Shown: positions 42,561 to 51,689 of the stretch, piece after piece
Layout of the letters: each line of letters begins with the position of its first letter
Position numbering within the stretch: the stretch's first letter is position 1
NCBI GenBank assembly: GCA_020796225.1
Contig: CM036774.1
Span: 27,990,791 to 28,054,790 of the forward strand
Length of the DNA: 64,000 nucleotides
Source: Arion vulgaris
Taxonomy: Eukaryota; Mollusca; Gastropoda; Stylommatophora; Arionidae
Direction of reading: 5' to 3'
Made by a program: the position numbers and the translations under genes
Notes under the pieces: generated by a model
Databases searched by the model: none
What the model was told of the DNA's origin: nothing
What the model saw: the letters and a program-made list of their open reading frames with translations, nothing else

Positions 42561-43074
42561 ACTGAATGGGAATCCTGACCTAGATCAGAGAAGGGGCTGA
42601 AAAGTATAGATGTTTGATATAAAAAGCATGTTTTTTTGCAATTTTACTCAATTCTGTGAGTCCATGGTTATTTATTGGTGAAAAATATTCATAATATTGA
42701 TATTCCTTATTGTTAAACTTAAATTGTTGGATAATATGACTTCGAGTTAGCATTTTGTGTTGATTTAAAAAAGAATTCGTCTATATACACAATACTGGAA
42801 TGCGAGGTCACGTGGTGTAGTTGTGATCTGATTTCCCATAATTCTTACCTGAGTCTGAAGGCCCATAAATGTATAGTTGGCTCTGGTTTAGCTGTCAAGT
42901 GTTCTTCTACGTTCTCAACATGAACACTGGGCCTACGTTTTATCGTCCGCCTCCTATAGTACTCGAAACTCTATCTCACCTGAGTAGAGATCAGAGATCA
43001 CGGGACAAAAATAGCCTAATCGTTTCAGCTTGTGAACAAACAGAATAATTTTGCAGATTGAGATGAGCGGAGTA
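42561..43074. other. unique DNA across the duplication end
   Basis: Nothing recognised. Copy B ends at 42939. Confidence 0.35.
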
Positions 43075-43280
43075 GGTTACCTCTATAAAACTAGAGATGG
43101 GCACAGTACCTCTATAAACTAGAGATGAGCACAATACTCTCTATAAAACTAGAGATGGGCAGTACTCTATAAAACTACACTAATTCTTGTATACACTAGA
43201 GATGAGCACAGTACTCTATAAAACTAGAGATGGGCACAGTACCTTATAAACTACACTAATTCTTGTATGCACTAGAGATG
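43075..43280. repeat. ACTAGAGATGAGCACAGTAC repeat
   Basis: Six irregular copies (28-60 bp spacing) of ACTAGAGATGGGCACAGTAC with CTCTATAAA. Single copies recur near 43925. Confidence 0.8.
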
Positions 43281-43910
43281 AGCACAGTACCAATTCTTGG
43301 ACGCGGAACCAGATCATCGTGGGATTACTCGGCACAACGAAACGGGAACACACTTCATGAGGACTCCGGCGCTTTCGAGACGAAATTGAGCATGACTATG
43401 GATACCACCGCTGCCTCCAGGGCTCTGTCATGGGTGGCTGAGCAACAGGTTACCCATGCGATTATCATATCAGACTCGATGAATATGCTTCAAAGGATTG
43501 AATCTGAAGTCTGCGCTAGAATGGGTGGGCATCATTCGGAGATCACATCTCAAGAAAATGACTTGGCTGTACACGCCTGGACATGTTAGAGTGAAGGGCA
43601 ATGAGTGTGCTGACTCTCTTGCAAACAATGCCCCAACCAAGCGGCAGAAGAATGGGCAGAGCCCGATATCATCAATGCGGTACGCTCTCAATTATGTGAC
43701 ATGGCAAGTCTCAGACATTGGAACGAGTTCGAGAATTAGGCGTTAAGTTTGGGCATGCCAGACAGTGTCGTCTTCGTGGTAGAGAGAGAAGATATAGTAA
43801 TCAACTTCTCATGGGTACTGTGAGAAAATGGACTTGGGATGGCTGTTGCAGCGGAGGACAGAGCACGAATGGGAATGCTCAATGTGCCATGACGTCGATC
43901 GCATAACATA
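43281..43910 (+). pseudogene. LINE RNase H and C-terminal relic
   Basis: Frames overlap in the order expected of one decayed ORF. First comes HEDSGAFETKLSMTMD, RALSWVAEQQVTHAIII and SDSMNMLQ (RNase H). After a shift, YTPGHVRVKGNECADSLA (final catalytic region with the GNE glutamate intact), then RVRELGVKFGHARQCRLRGR near 43720-43780. The first aspartate region (normally TDGS) is damaged, reading DYSAQRNG. Same subfamily as the 3.7-5.8, 47.1 and 49.0-49.5 kb relics. Confidence 0.75.
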
Positions 43911-44479
43911 ATAAAACAGTACTTCTATAGAACTAGAGATGAGCGCAGCACCTCTATAAAAACGACATCAACTCATGTACGCTCTCAACACAATATGACG
44001 ATTAAAAAACTGCAATAAAATTTCGGAAAGTCAAAACTTACAAGATTTGTTCATCCAGTCATAATTGTTTACTTTATGTTGTTAGAAACAACTGTTGCCA
44101 TGGAAACACACAGAGAGAAGCTATCATAAACAGGCTATTCCACCTATAAATATATTAGGTACCTAAGACAGTTCTTAGTTGCGACATAGTAAATTGAGAA
44201 TATGTTATATTTAGGTGAGACAGTTATTAATTTGCGACATAGCAAACATGCAACGTCATGTATGTCACACTAGATTACCTCCACAAGTAATGTATTAATA
44301 TGAACATTTCGACACAGTATCTAAGGCCTAGTTTCAACTTCACATTGTGTGTGCTTACATATGATGACAATCGTTTTCTTATGCTAAACAATTCAAGAGG
44401 TTAACTCAATATCATACAAAAAGGTTCAATTTAATACCTAATCTTGCTCTCCTCTGTTTGTATTGCTTGCATTTTTTGC
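43911..44479. other. unique AT-rich DNA
   Basis: Nothing recognised beyond two loose copies of a GACAGTT...GCGACATAG...AA phrase near 44168 and 44218. Confidence 0.35.
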
Positions 44480-44790
44480 TAAAGCGACACAATTAGAAAT
44501 AATGAAATCAGAAGGAGACTGCATGTGAAGCCAGTCATACAAATCATAAAAGAACAAAGAATTAAATGGTTTGGGCACCTGACAAGAATGTCCTGGTATC
44601 GCCTACCACAGATAGCTACACAGAAAAAGTATAATGAGCACAAAGCAAGAGGAAGACCACGCAAAAGATGGAGTGACGGCATCAAGAAAAGCCTTACAAA
44701 AATGAATATCAGCTTACAAAGTGCCTTAAAACAAGCACACACAAGATCAATACGCCCCCCCCCAACATTTATATAAAGAAGTAAATGGTG
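44480..44790 (+). pseudogene. LINE C-terminal tail
   Basis: The frame reads IKWFGHLTRMSWYRLPQIA and KARGRPRKRWSDGIKK, the C-terminal W-G-H-x-x-R-M and GRPRxRW signatures of RTE-type LINEs. It ends with a GGAAGAGAAGAAGAAGAAG tail. 5'-truncated and inactive. Confidence 0.8.
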
Positions 44791-44823
44791 GAAGAGAAGA
44801 AGAAGAAGCAGTTTATGGCTATG

Positions 44824-45010
44824 AGTTATCATCATAGCACTCCGGACATGTCCATACGTGTTCTTATTCCCATCTTAACAAAGTCAGCAGCGTCAGCGGC
44901 CCACACGCCAGTTCAACGTTGATTAATAAATCTGCATATTTGGTATGTTGTTCCTTTTTGGGCTGTACCAGTATCGATCCCCATCTCTTGCCATCTGGTC
45001 AGCGAGTGAG
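44824..45010. repeat. dispersed repeat, independent copy
   Basis: Related to 32225-32430 and 42362-42560, and starts with the complement of the CATGTCCGGAGTGCTATGAT sequence near 48795. Confidence 0.65.
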
Positions 45011-45154
45011 ATTCACATCCCTGAAACTCATCTTTTCAGAAAGACTTTCATTTCCGCCCATTGCAGTTCCATCTGGTATCGTAGCCGTGCCAGTTGAACT
45101 ATCAGCTCTTTCATGGATTACTCATGCGTGACCTGGGACGAAATTGAAGGTGAT

Positions 45155-46692
45155 TTCTCTGATCCCTGTCTGTCCACCTAGTTTCGTCTCTCGATTTCTG
45201 TTTCTCTGATCCCTGTCTGTCCACCTAGTTTCAAGATTTCTACTTCTCTGATCCCTGGCTGTCCACCTAGTTTCAAGATTTCTGTTTCTCTGATCCCTGT
45301 CTATCCACCTAGTTTCAAGATTTCTACGTCTCTGATCCCTGTCTGTCCACCTAGTTTCGTCTCACGATTTCTGTTCTCTGATCCCTGGCTGTCCACTAGT
45401 TTTCTCGATTTCTACTTCTCTGATCCCTGGCTGTCCACCTAGTTTCAAGATTTCTGCTTCTCTGATTCCTGGCTATCCACCTAGTTTCAAGATTTCTACT
45501 TCTCTGATTCCTGGCTGTCCACCTAGTTTCGTCTCACGATTTCTACTTCTCTGATCCCTGGCTGTCCACCTAGTTTCGTCTCTCGATTTCTGTTTCTCTG
45601 ATCCTGGCTGTCCACCTAGTTTCAAGATTTCTGTCTCTGATCCCTGTCTATCCACCTAGTTTCCTCAGATTTCTGTTCTCTGATCCCTGGCTGTCCACCT
45701 AGTTTCGTCTCTCGATTTCTGTTTCTCTGATCCCTGTCTGTCCACCTAGTTTCAAGATTTCTACTTCTCTGATCCCTGGCTGTCCACCTAGTTTCCAGAT
45801 TTATGTTCTCTGATCCCTGTCTATCCACCTAGTTTCAAGATTTCTACGTCTCTGATCCCTGTCTGTCCACCTAGTTTCGTCTCACGATTTCTGTTTCTCT
45901 GATCCCTGGCTGTCCACCTAGTTTCGTCTCTCGATTTCTGTTTCTCTGATCCCTGGCTGTCCACCTAGTTTCAAGATTTCTACTTCTCTGATTCCTGGCT
46001 GTCCACCTAGTTTCGTCTCACGATTTCTACTTCTCTGATCCCTGGCTGTCCACCTAGTTTCGTCTCTCGATTTCTACTTCTCTGATTCCTGGCTGTCCAC
46101 CTAGTTTCAAGATTTCTGTTTCTCTGATCCCTGTCTATCCACCTAGTTTCAAGATTTCTACGTCTCTGATCCCTGTCTGTCCACCTAGTTTCGTCTCACG
46201 ATTTCTGTTTCTCTGATTCCTGGCTGTCCACCTAGTATCGTCTCACGATTTCTGTTTCTCTGTCTGTCCACCTAGTTTCGTCTCACGATTTCTACTTCTC
46301 TGATCCCTGGCTGTCCACCTAGTTTCGTCTCACGATTTCTACTTCTCTGATCCCTGGCTGTCCACCTAGTTTCGTCTCACGATTTCTACTTCTCTGATCC
46401 CTGGCTGTCCACCTAGTTTCGTCTCACGATTTCTACGTCTCTGATCCCTGGCTGTCCATTTAGTTTCAAGATTTCTACTTTTCTGATCCCTGGCTGTCCA
46501 CCTAGTTTCGTCTCACGATTTCTACGTCTCTGATCCCTGGCTGTCCACCTAGTTTCAAGATTTCTACGTCTCTGATCCCTGGCTGTCCACTTAGTTTCAA
46601 GATTTCTACTTCTCTGATCCCTGGCTGTCCACTTAGTTTCAAGATTTCTACTTCTCTGATCCCTGGCTGTCCACTTAGTTTCGTCTCACGAT
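45155..46692. repeat. 42/47-bp minisatellite
   Basis: About 34 copies of TCTCTGATCCCTGGCTGTCC plus ACCTAGTTTC. They end either AAGATTTCTACT (42 bp) or GTCTCACGATTTCTACT (47 bp), and the two types are interspersed. Confidence 0.95.
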
Positions 46693-46851
46693 CAGGGCCG
46701 TGCCACAGAGAGGCGACCGCATTAGGCGGTCCGTAAGTGGGGCGGCATAAGCAGCGAAATCAAAACGGAAGGTTATTTTAAAGAAAAATAATTTAAGTGG
46801 CGGCACTTCGAAGACTTGCATCACACTGAGAAAATATACCGCACGGTCCTG
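46693..46851. mobile_element. hAT-like MITE
   Basis: 159 bp with imperfect terminal inverted repeats, CAGGGCCGTGCC at the left and the complement of CAGGACCGTGCGG at the right. Flanking 8-mers CTCACGAT and TTCACGAT match at seven of eight positions. It sits at the very end of the 42/47-bp array, and its left flank is array sequence. Confidence 0.75.
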
Positions 46852-46899
46852 TTCACGATTCCTGTTTCAACTTTACGAATCATACTCATGGATTCACTG

Positions 46900-47440
46900 A
46901 GCATAAAAACACGAGAGTATTTATGAAGTGTCAACCGCGTCCCCGCCTCTGTAACCGCTCGCGCCTCCATTGTCAAACTAATTGTGGTTGTAGCGTTGAC
47001 CCCACTGGCTTCTTATTATTTTTCCTCCCGAGCGTGCCTAAAAATTCCACTAACAGCGTTGTTGGCGAATGATTGAACCATCGGTGTAAATAACTAGGAC
47101 TATTTCATTGACGTTGTCATTCAAGAGAGCTTCAACCTCCGCGTTAATTAGTAATAGATTATTTTGTTCACAGTTTTTCTTAATAGATTATAACCTTGAA
47201 AACAGTTTGAAATTGAGGTGGTACAGCAACCTATTTCTCTCCTGGTTCAATTCCGGAAGGATCAATATTTTCCAATAGTATTTTTCCGCCTGACTCAGCC
47301 ATGATCTGCCTCTATTGAGTCTACACCTTTTCTCCTTAATGAATTCTTCATGGAGAGAATGTTCCTTGTTTGCGTTGTTTTTTAGATATGATTGAACCCT
47401 CCAAGTTTCAATTCTGTTAGCAATAGTGGGGAGGTCTTCT
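46900..47440 (-). pseudogene. LINE relic with start of RNase H
   Basis: On the minus strand one stretch reads ANRIETWRVQSYLKN and RGRSWLSQAEK (47440-47283). A later one reads EVEALLNDNVNEIVLVIYTDGSIIRQQ (quoted in part: VIYTDGSIIRQQ, about 47149-47053). The TDGS aspartate is the first catalytic residue of RNase H. The remainder of the domain is missing. Confidence 0.65.
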
Positions 47441-47499
47441 GGTGTATCATTGGTTCATTACAAGAGTGACACGAATAAATATCCAATGATTAATTAAAA

Positions 47500-47687
47500 G
47501 TATACTTGTGCTTTGGTTCAACATATTTATGTGAAGCCTCGTTTCCATCTATGAAATTCATCAAAGATAAAAACCGATCCTGCCTGATGGACTCACACAT
47601 AGATGATGCACTAAGAGCAGCCTGTACCAATTACACACTAGAATTTCTTCAGCTTGCAGTGAATATGCTGTGCCAAATTTCCTACTA
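47500..47687 (+). pseudogene. hAT transposase C-terminal fragment
   Basis: The frame reads FGSTYLCEASFPSMKFIKDK, then NRSCLMDSHIDDALRAACTN and ends ISY. This is the C-terminal dimerisation region of hAT transposases and their SCAND3/GTF2I-repeat-like relatives. The catalytic region is absent, and no hAT end is visible within 1 kb that pairs with it. Confidence 0.75.
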
Positions 47688-47789
47688 ATTATATAAAATT
47701 CAAGGACACATTTTGACTAAATTTCATTTTATAATTATAAGTCAGTATTATTTGTATTATTATTAGAATCGTCACATGCACAACACCCT

Positions 47790-48790
47790 CCCCTGCATCC
47801 CCAACCATCAGTCAAATGTGCCCGAGTATTCAGAAGGTCGTCTGTGTGTTGCTAGGGCCCCGCAAGGTGAGCAAATAGTACTAACACTATGACCTACAAG
47901 GTATGTCGTAACAGGCAACTAAGGTGGGGTTTGGCGTAGGGCTGGCTACCCTATCCAGTAGAAAATTTTTGTCCCAAAATCCAACCAACCATGAACAAGT
48001 CACATAAAAATAAAATAACTGTGGCAACCAAGAGGAAAGGAAGCTCTTCTAGAAGAGGTATGATGCGATACAGAGAAAGCCGCAAGGATTCTGCACCGTA
48101 TTGATAGGGAAACCCTTTGGAAATTGATGAGACACTATGGGATCCCACAGAAAATGATTAACCTAATAAGAGCAACATATACAGATATGAAATGTAGAGT
48201 TCTCCATGAAGGTAAACTAACAGATATTTTTGGAATAGAAACAGGAGTGCGTCAGGGATGTCTTCTATCACCTTTGTTGTTCTTACTGACAATAGACTGG
48301 ATTATGAAGACCACAGTAACTAACACCAGAAATGGAATTCAATGGACTCTGATAGAGCAACTAGATGATCTGGACTTTGCTGATGAAATAGCCCTTCTGT
48401 CCCATACACACAATCAGATGCAGGATAAGCTAAACACATTGGATCAAAGTTCCCAACAACTAGGGTTAAACATCGATATGGGAAAAACAAAGATGATGAG
48501 AATTAACCAAACAAATGACTTCTTCTGCATTTGCCCGCTATAAATTCAGACGTAGCCATGGCGCCTGGTGTGGCGCTTCTGATCGATTTTTGCGTGAAAG
48601 CTTGCTTACCATTTTATTGGTTTCCTCACCATACAGGCGCACTTTCTCCGACTTCAGAGGTTAAAAAACAAATGACAATTCAATCTCCCTGGGTGAGAAA
48701 ATTCCACTTCAAGAGGTAGAATCATACACATACTTGGGCAGCAATGAGGATGGAACAGATAGAGATGTCAAAATAAGAATAAAGAAGCAC
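47790..48790 (+). pseudogene. LINE with partial 5' region and RT palm, interrupted
   Basis: At 47900-47970 lies a GGGGTTTGGCGTAGGGCTGG segment like the 5' leader of RTE-type LINEs. RT sequence begins abruptly near 48080, so most of the endonuclease is deleted. RT motifs follow: RIDRETLWKLMRHYGIP, GVRQGCLLSP (motif B), then LDFADEIALLSH (motif C, with the second catalytic Asp read as Glu). After the insert at 48520-48665 the frame resumes as EVESYTYLGS and ends near 48790. Dead on three counts: 5' deletion, the motif C change and the insertion. Confidence 0.85.
48520..48665. mobile_element. 146-bp insert with 11-bp target duplication
   Basis: AAACAAATGAC occurs at 48509-48519 and 48666-48676, and the LINE reading frame joins across it. 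The insert starts TTCTTCTGCATTTGCC and ends TTCAGAGGTTAA, with a short A run to its right. Perhaps a short SINE or a truncated retroposon; no box A/B pair is clear. Confidence 0.75.
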
Positions 48791-48944
48791 CTATGGACAT
48801 GTCCGGAGTGCTATGATGACAGTCCTTTGATAACTGATTGGCTGTTACTTCTTCTTCTTCTTTTGTCGTCACACTGCTACCGGGTTGTTGCCCAGTGTCG
48901 TGGTTTTCTGTTTTTGTCTTGCGCTGTTATTGGCTGTTACTACT
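48791..48944. other. spacer with dispersed-repeat scrap
   Basis: Begins GGACATGTCCGGAGTGCTAT, the complement of the start of 44824-45010, then a (CTT)n-rich stretch. No gene. Confidence 0.5.
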
Positions 48945-49030
48945 ATTTCCTAATTGTAATGTAAGATTGGCTGTTACCACTACTTTCTAATTGTAATGTA
49001 AGATTGGCTGTTACTACTATTTCTCAATGA
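48945..49030. repeat. 37-bp minisatellite, left block
   Basis: Three copies of GATTGGCTGTTACTACTA and TAATTGTAATGTAA. The related block at 49480-49600 lies on the other side of the RNase H relic. Confidence 0.75.
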
Positions 49031-49470
49031 GTATGCTCAGGAAGATTGAAACAGGATGGGCTAGGAGACATTGGATAGAATCGCTGGGAGGTCTAAGCTG
49101 ACAAAGATCAGTTTTATTTTTGTGCCAGGGCATGCAGGTGTAGGGGAATGAACGGCGGATAGGCTTGCAGGTATGGCTGCTGTCCAAAGCGGACAAGCAA
49201 TGGACCAGGCTGATATTATAAATTCCTTAAGGGAGAGAGGGCGTGTACATGATTCGCGTAATAGTGGTGAATCCACAACACTAACCAGACTGCAAGAACT
49301 CAGTTAAGTGTGGTGTAGCTCGACAAGAACGCTATGCTGGCAGACAAAGAAGAATTGTAAACAACAAAGAACCGGTGTCGTTAGTCGCCACACGCTGATG
49401 GACATACTGAGGAGAGATCGGAGCACTTATGGACTAATTTGTTCGACGTGCAGTGATGGTGATCCAACAA
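49031..49470 (+). pseudogene. LINE RNase H C-terminal relic
   Basis: One frame reads TKISFIFVPGHAGVGE, then after a stop RLAGMAAVQSGQAMDQADII and SLRERGRVHD, and later HTLMDILRRDRSTYG. The PGHAGV segment is the last catalytic strand of RNase H. In-frame stops at GE* and LS* kill it. Same subfamily as 43281-43910. Confidence 0.75.
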
Positions 49471-49479
49471 CTAAACTAT

Positions 49480-49600
49480 TTCCTAGTTGTAATGTAAGAT
49501 TGACTGTTACCACTATTTCCTAGTTGTAATGTAAGATTGTCTGTTACTACTTTCTAGTTGTAATGTAAGATTGTCTGTTACCACTACTTTCTATACATGT
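49480..49600. repeat. 37-bp minisatellite, right block
   Basis: Three copies of GTTGTAATGTAAGATTG plus CTGTTACCACTA, matching the left block at 48945-49030. Confidence 0.75.
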
Positions 49601-49639
49601 ACCCTGCAGAGGACAAGATTAATGTCTTTCACATGTGTT

Positions 49640-49965
49640 ATCTGACATGTGTACCCACGATCTCTTGGAATGACTGGTTAACCAACGAGGTGCTCGAAAA
49701 TGTTAGGATTTCGAGCATGGCCACTCTCCACAGGCAAGGTCACCTAAGATGGTTGGGTCATTCTGACTAAATGACTCCTAAAGATATCTTGTACAGAAAA
49801 GAGCTGGCTTCTCACAAAAGTAATGTGAGATGACAATTCATTAACTACAAAGACGTATGCAAATGTGACTTGAAGGTACATAACTTAAACTATACCAAAC
49901 TGGAGTGAGCATATCAAGAAACTTGAAGCAGGCACTGAGCACAGGAAACATTAGATTTGTGTGCC
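49640..49965 (+). pseudogene. LINE C-terminal tail of another subfamily
   Basis: The frame reads NEVLENVRISSMATLHRQ, GHLRWLGH, PKDILYRKELASHKSN and YKDVCKCDLK. This matches the widespread LINE tail with an RWLGHxxRM / PKDxLYGEL / YKDVCKRDMK pattern. Internal stops are present. Confidence 0.8.
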
Positions 49966-50000
49966 ACTTGCTGATATACAATGTGTAGGAGAAATATATA

Positions 50001-50165
50001 TATATATATATATATATATTTTTTAGATCCAGAACACTTGAGCTTTCAGCTCTTCAGCTCGGTGCCATGGACATCGTAACCCTTCGGTTCGGTGCCAAGA
50101 GCACCATAAATCTGGAGAACCTGTGGCTTTTCTGCCAGCGGAATTGAACCGCACTCACAGGGGCT
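50001..50165 (-). mobile_element. SINE, second copy, head-truncated
   Basis: On the minus strand it reads CCTGTGAGTGCGGTTCAATT and continues with the same body as 23226-23436 (CAGAAAAGCCACAGGTTCTC and ACCGAAGGGTTACGATGTCC). TAGGAGAAATATATA flanks it at 49986-50000 and 50166-50180. An (AT)n run takes the place of the T-rich tail. Confidence 0.85.
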
Positions 50166-50184
50166 TAGGAGAAATATATAAAAC

Positions 50185-50815
50185 CACAATGGAAACATAT
50201 TGTAATCAATGTTGTTCTTGCTGTCTTCTAGTTTATCATGTTAACTGTGCTATAGGTATCACATTGTAATCAATGTTGTTCTGTCTTCTAGTTTATCATG
50301 TTAACTGTGCTATAGATATCACATTGTAATCAACGTTGTTCTGTCTTCTAGTTTATCATGTTAACTGTGCTATAGGTATCACATTGTAATCAATGTTGTT
50401 CTGTCTTCTAGTTTATCATGTTAACTGTGCTATAGATATCACATTGTAATCAACGTTGTTCTGTCTTCTAGTTTATCATGTTAACTGTGCTATAGATATC
50501 ACATTGTAATCAACGTTGTTCTGTCTTCTAGTTTATCATGTTAACTGTGCTATAGGTATCACATTGTAATCAATGTTGTTCTGTCTTCTAGTTTATCATG
50601 TTAACTGTGCTATAGGTATCACATTGTAATCAATGTTGTTCTGTCTTCTAGTTTATCATGTTAACTGTGCTATAGGTATCACATTGTAATCAACGTTGTT
50701 CTGTCTTCTAGTTTATCATGTTAACTGTGCTATAGGTATCACATTGTAATCAACGTTGTTCTGTCTTCTAGTTTATCATGTTAACTGTGCTATAGGTACC
50801 ACACTGTAATCAAAA
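50185..50815. repeat. 60-bp minisatellite
   Basis: About 10.5 copies of a 60-bp monomer (ATCACATTGTAATCAATGTT, GTTCTGTCTTCTAGTTTATC, ATGTTAACTGTGCTATAGGT). Nearly invariant apart from AATGTT/AACGTT and AGGT/AGAT alternatives. Confidence 0.95.
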
Positions 50816-51039
50816 CAAATGGATGTAACTAAGTAACAACAAGACACATTAACACACTAATGCACAAAAAACAAACAAAAACCATGTGTATCAGTTTCTG
50901 TAGTTTAAATTTAATATGCAATAAATCAAATGTAGAATTGATTTACTTTCATGAGAAATTCCATAGCCAAATTTGTGTATAGTTTGATTAATAAAACTAT
51001 TGGACTTCACAGAAAGAGTTTGAGAAGATAGACGAAATA
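50816..51039. other. unique DNA
   Basis: Nothing recognised. Confidence 0.4.
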
Positions 51040-51345
51040 AGAAGAAACAAGAAGAAATGAAAGTTTACAAGAAGAAATGAAAGTTTACAAGAAGAAATGA
51101 AAGTTTACAAGAAGAAATGAAAGTTTACAAGAAGAAATGAAAGTTTACAAGAAGAAATGAAAGTTTACAAGAAGAAATGAAAGTTTACAAGAAGAAATGA
51201 AAGTTTACAAGAAGAAATGAAAGTTTACAAGAAGAAATGAAAATTTACAAGAAGAAATGAAAGTTTACAAGAAACAAGAAGAAATGAAAGTTTACAAGAA
51301 GAAATGAAAGTTTACAAGAAACAAGAAGAAATGAAAGTTTACAAC
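51040..51345. repeat. 20-bp minisatellite
   Basis: About 14 copies of AAGAAGAAATGAAAGTTTAC, with AAGAAAC expansions at the right end. Confidence 0.95.
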
Positions 51346-51587
51346 TAAAATACTGCACATCTTCTCACAAATTCTGCATTGTTTTCATCAAGTCCTCTAT
51401 ACTTAAAACTGTGTTCTCCACAAAATCTGTCTTTTCAACAGTCTGAAAATAATGATCAGAACAAAATAATGAACAAGCTGATGATTACTGTAGTAATAAT
51501 AATAATAATAATGTCACAAAATTACAACAACAAAAATTATTCAATGAGTGAAATGATGAACAGCTGTTAACACCTACACATGCTATG

Positions 51588-51668
51588 ATTGTCCCCATCC
51601 CCTCTGTGTACCTGTGGCACACCTGATCAAACTAAGGAACATGTCCAGGAAGACTGTCCCTATTAAGT
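51588..51668 (+). pseudogene. LINE C-terminal Cys/His scrap
   Basis: One frame reads CTCGTPDQTKEHVQEDCPY. This is the CxC...H...CP motif found at the C-terminus of RNase H-bearing LINEs; compare CQCQQAEQTPEHILQDCPL near 59550. It directly precedes the 33-bp array. Confidence 0.55.
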
Positions 51669-51689
51669 ACTTCCTCTATTATTATATAT

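Noticed and set aside
44479..44835. Minus-strand hydrophobic frame of 118 codons
   Set aside because: A shadow of the LINE C-terminal tail encoded on the plus strand.
50185..50815. CRISPR-like array (also considered at 60335-61190)
   Set aside because: The copies are contiguous tandem monomers with no unique spacers, and the DNA is eukaryotic.
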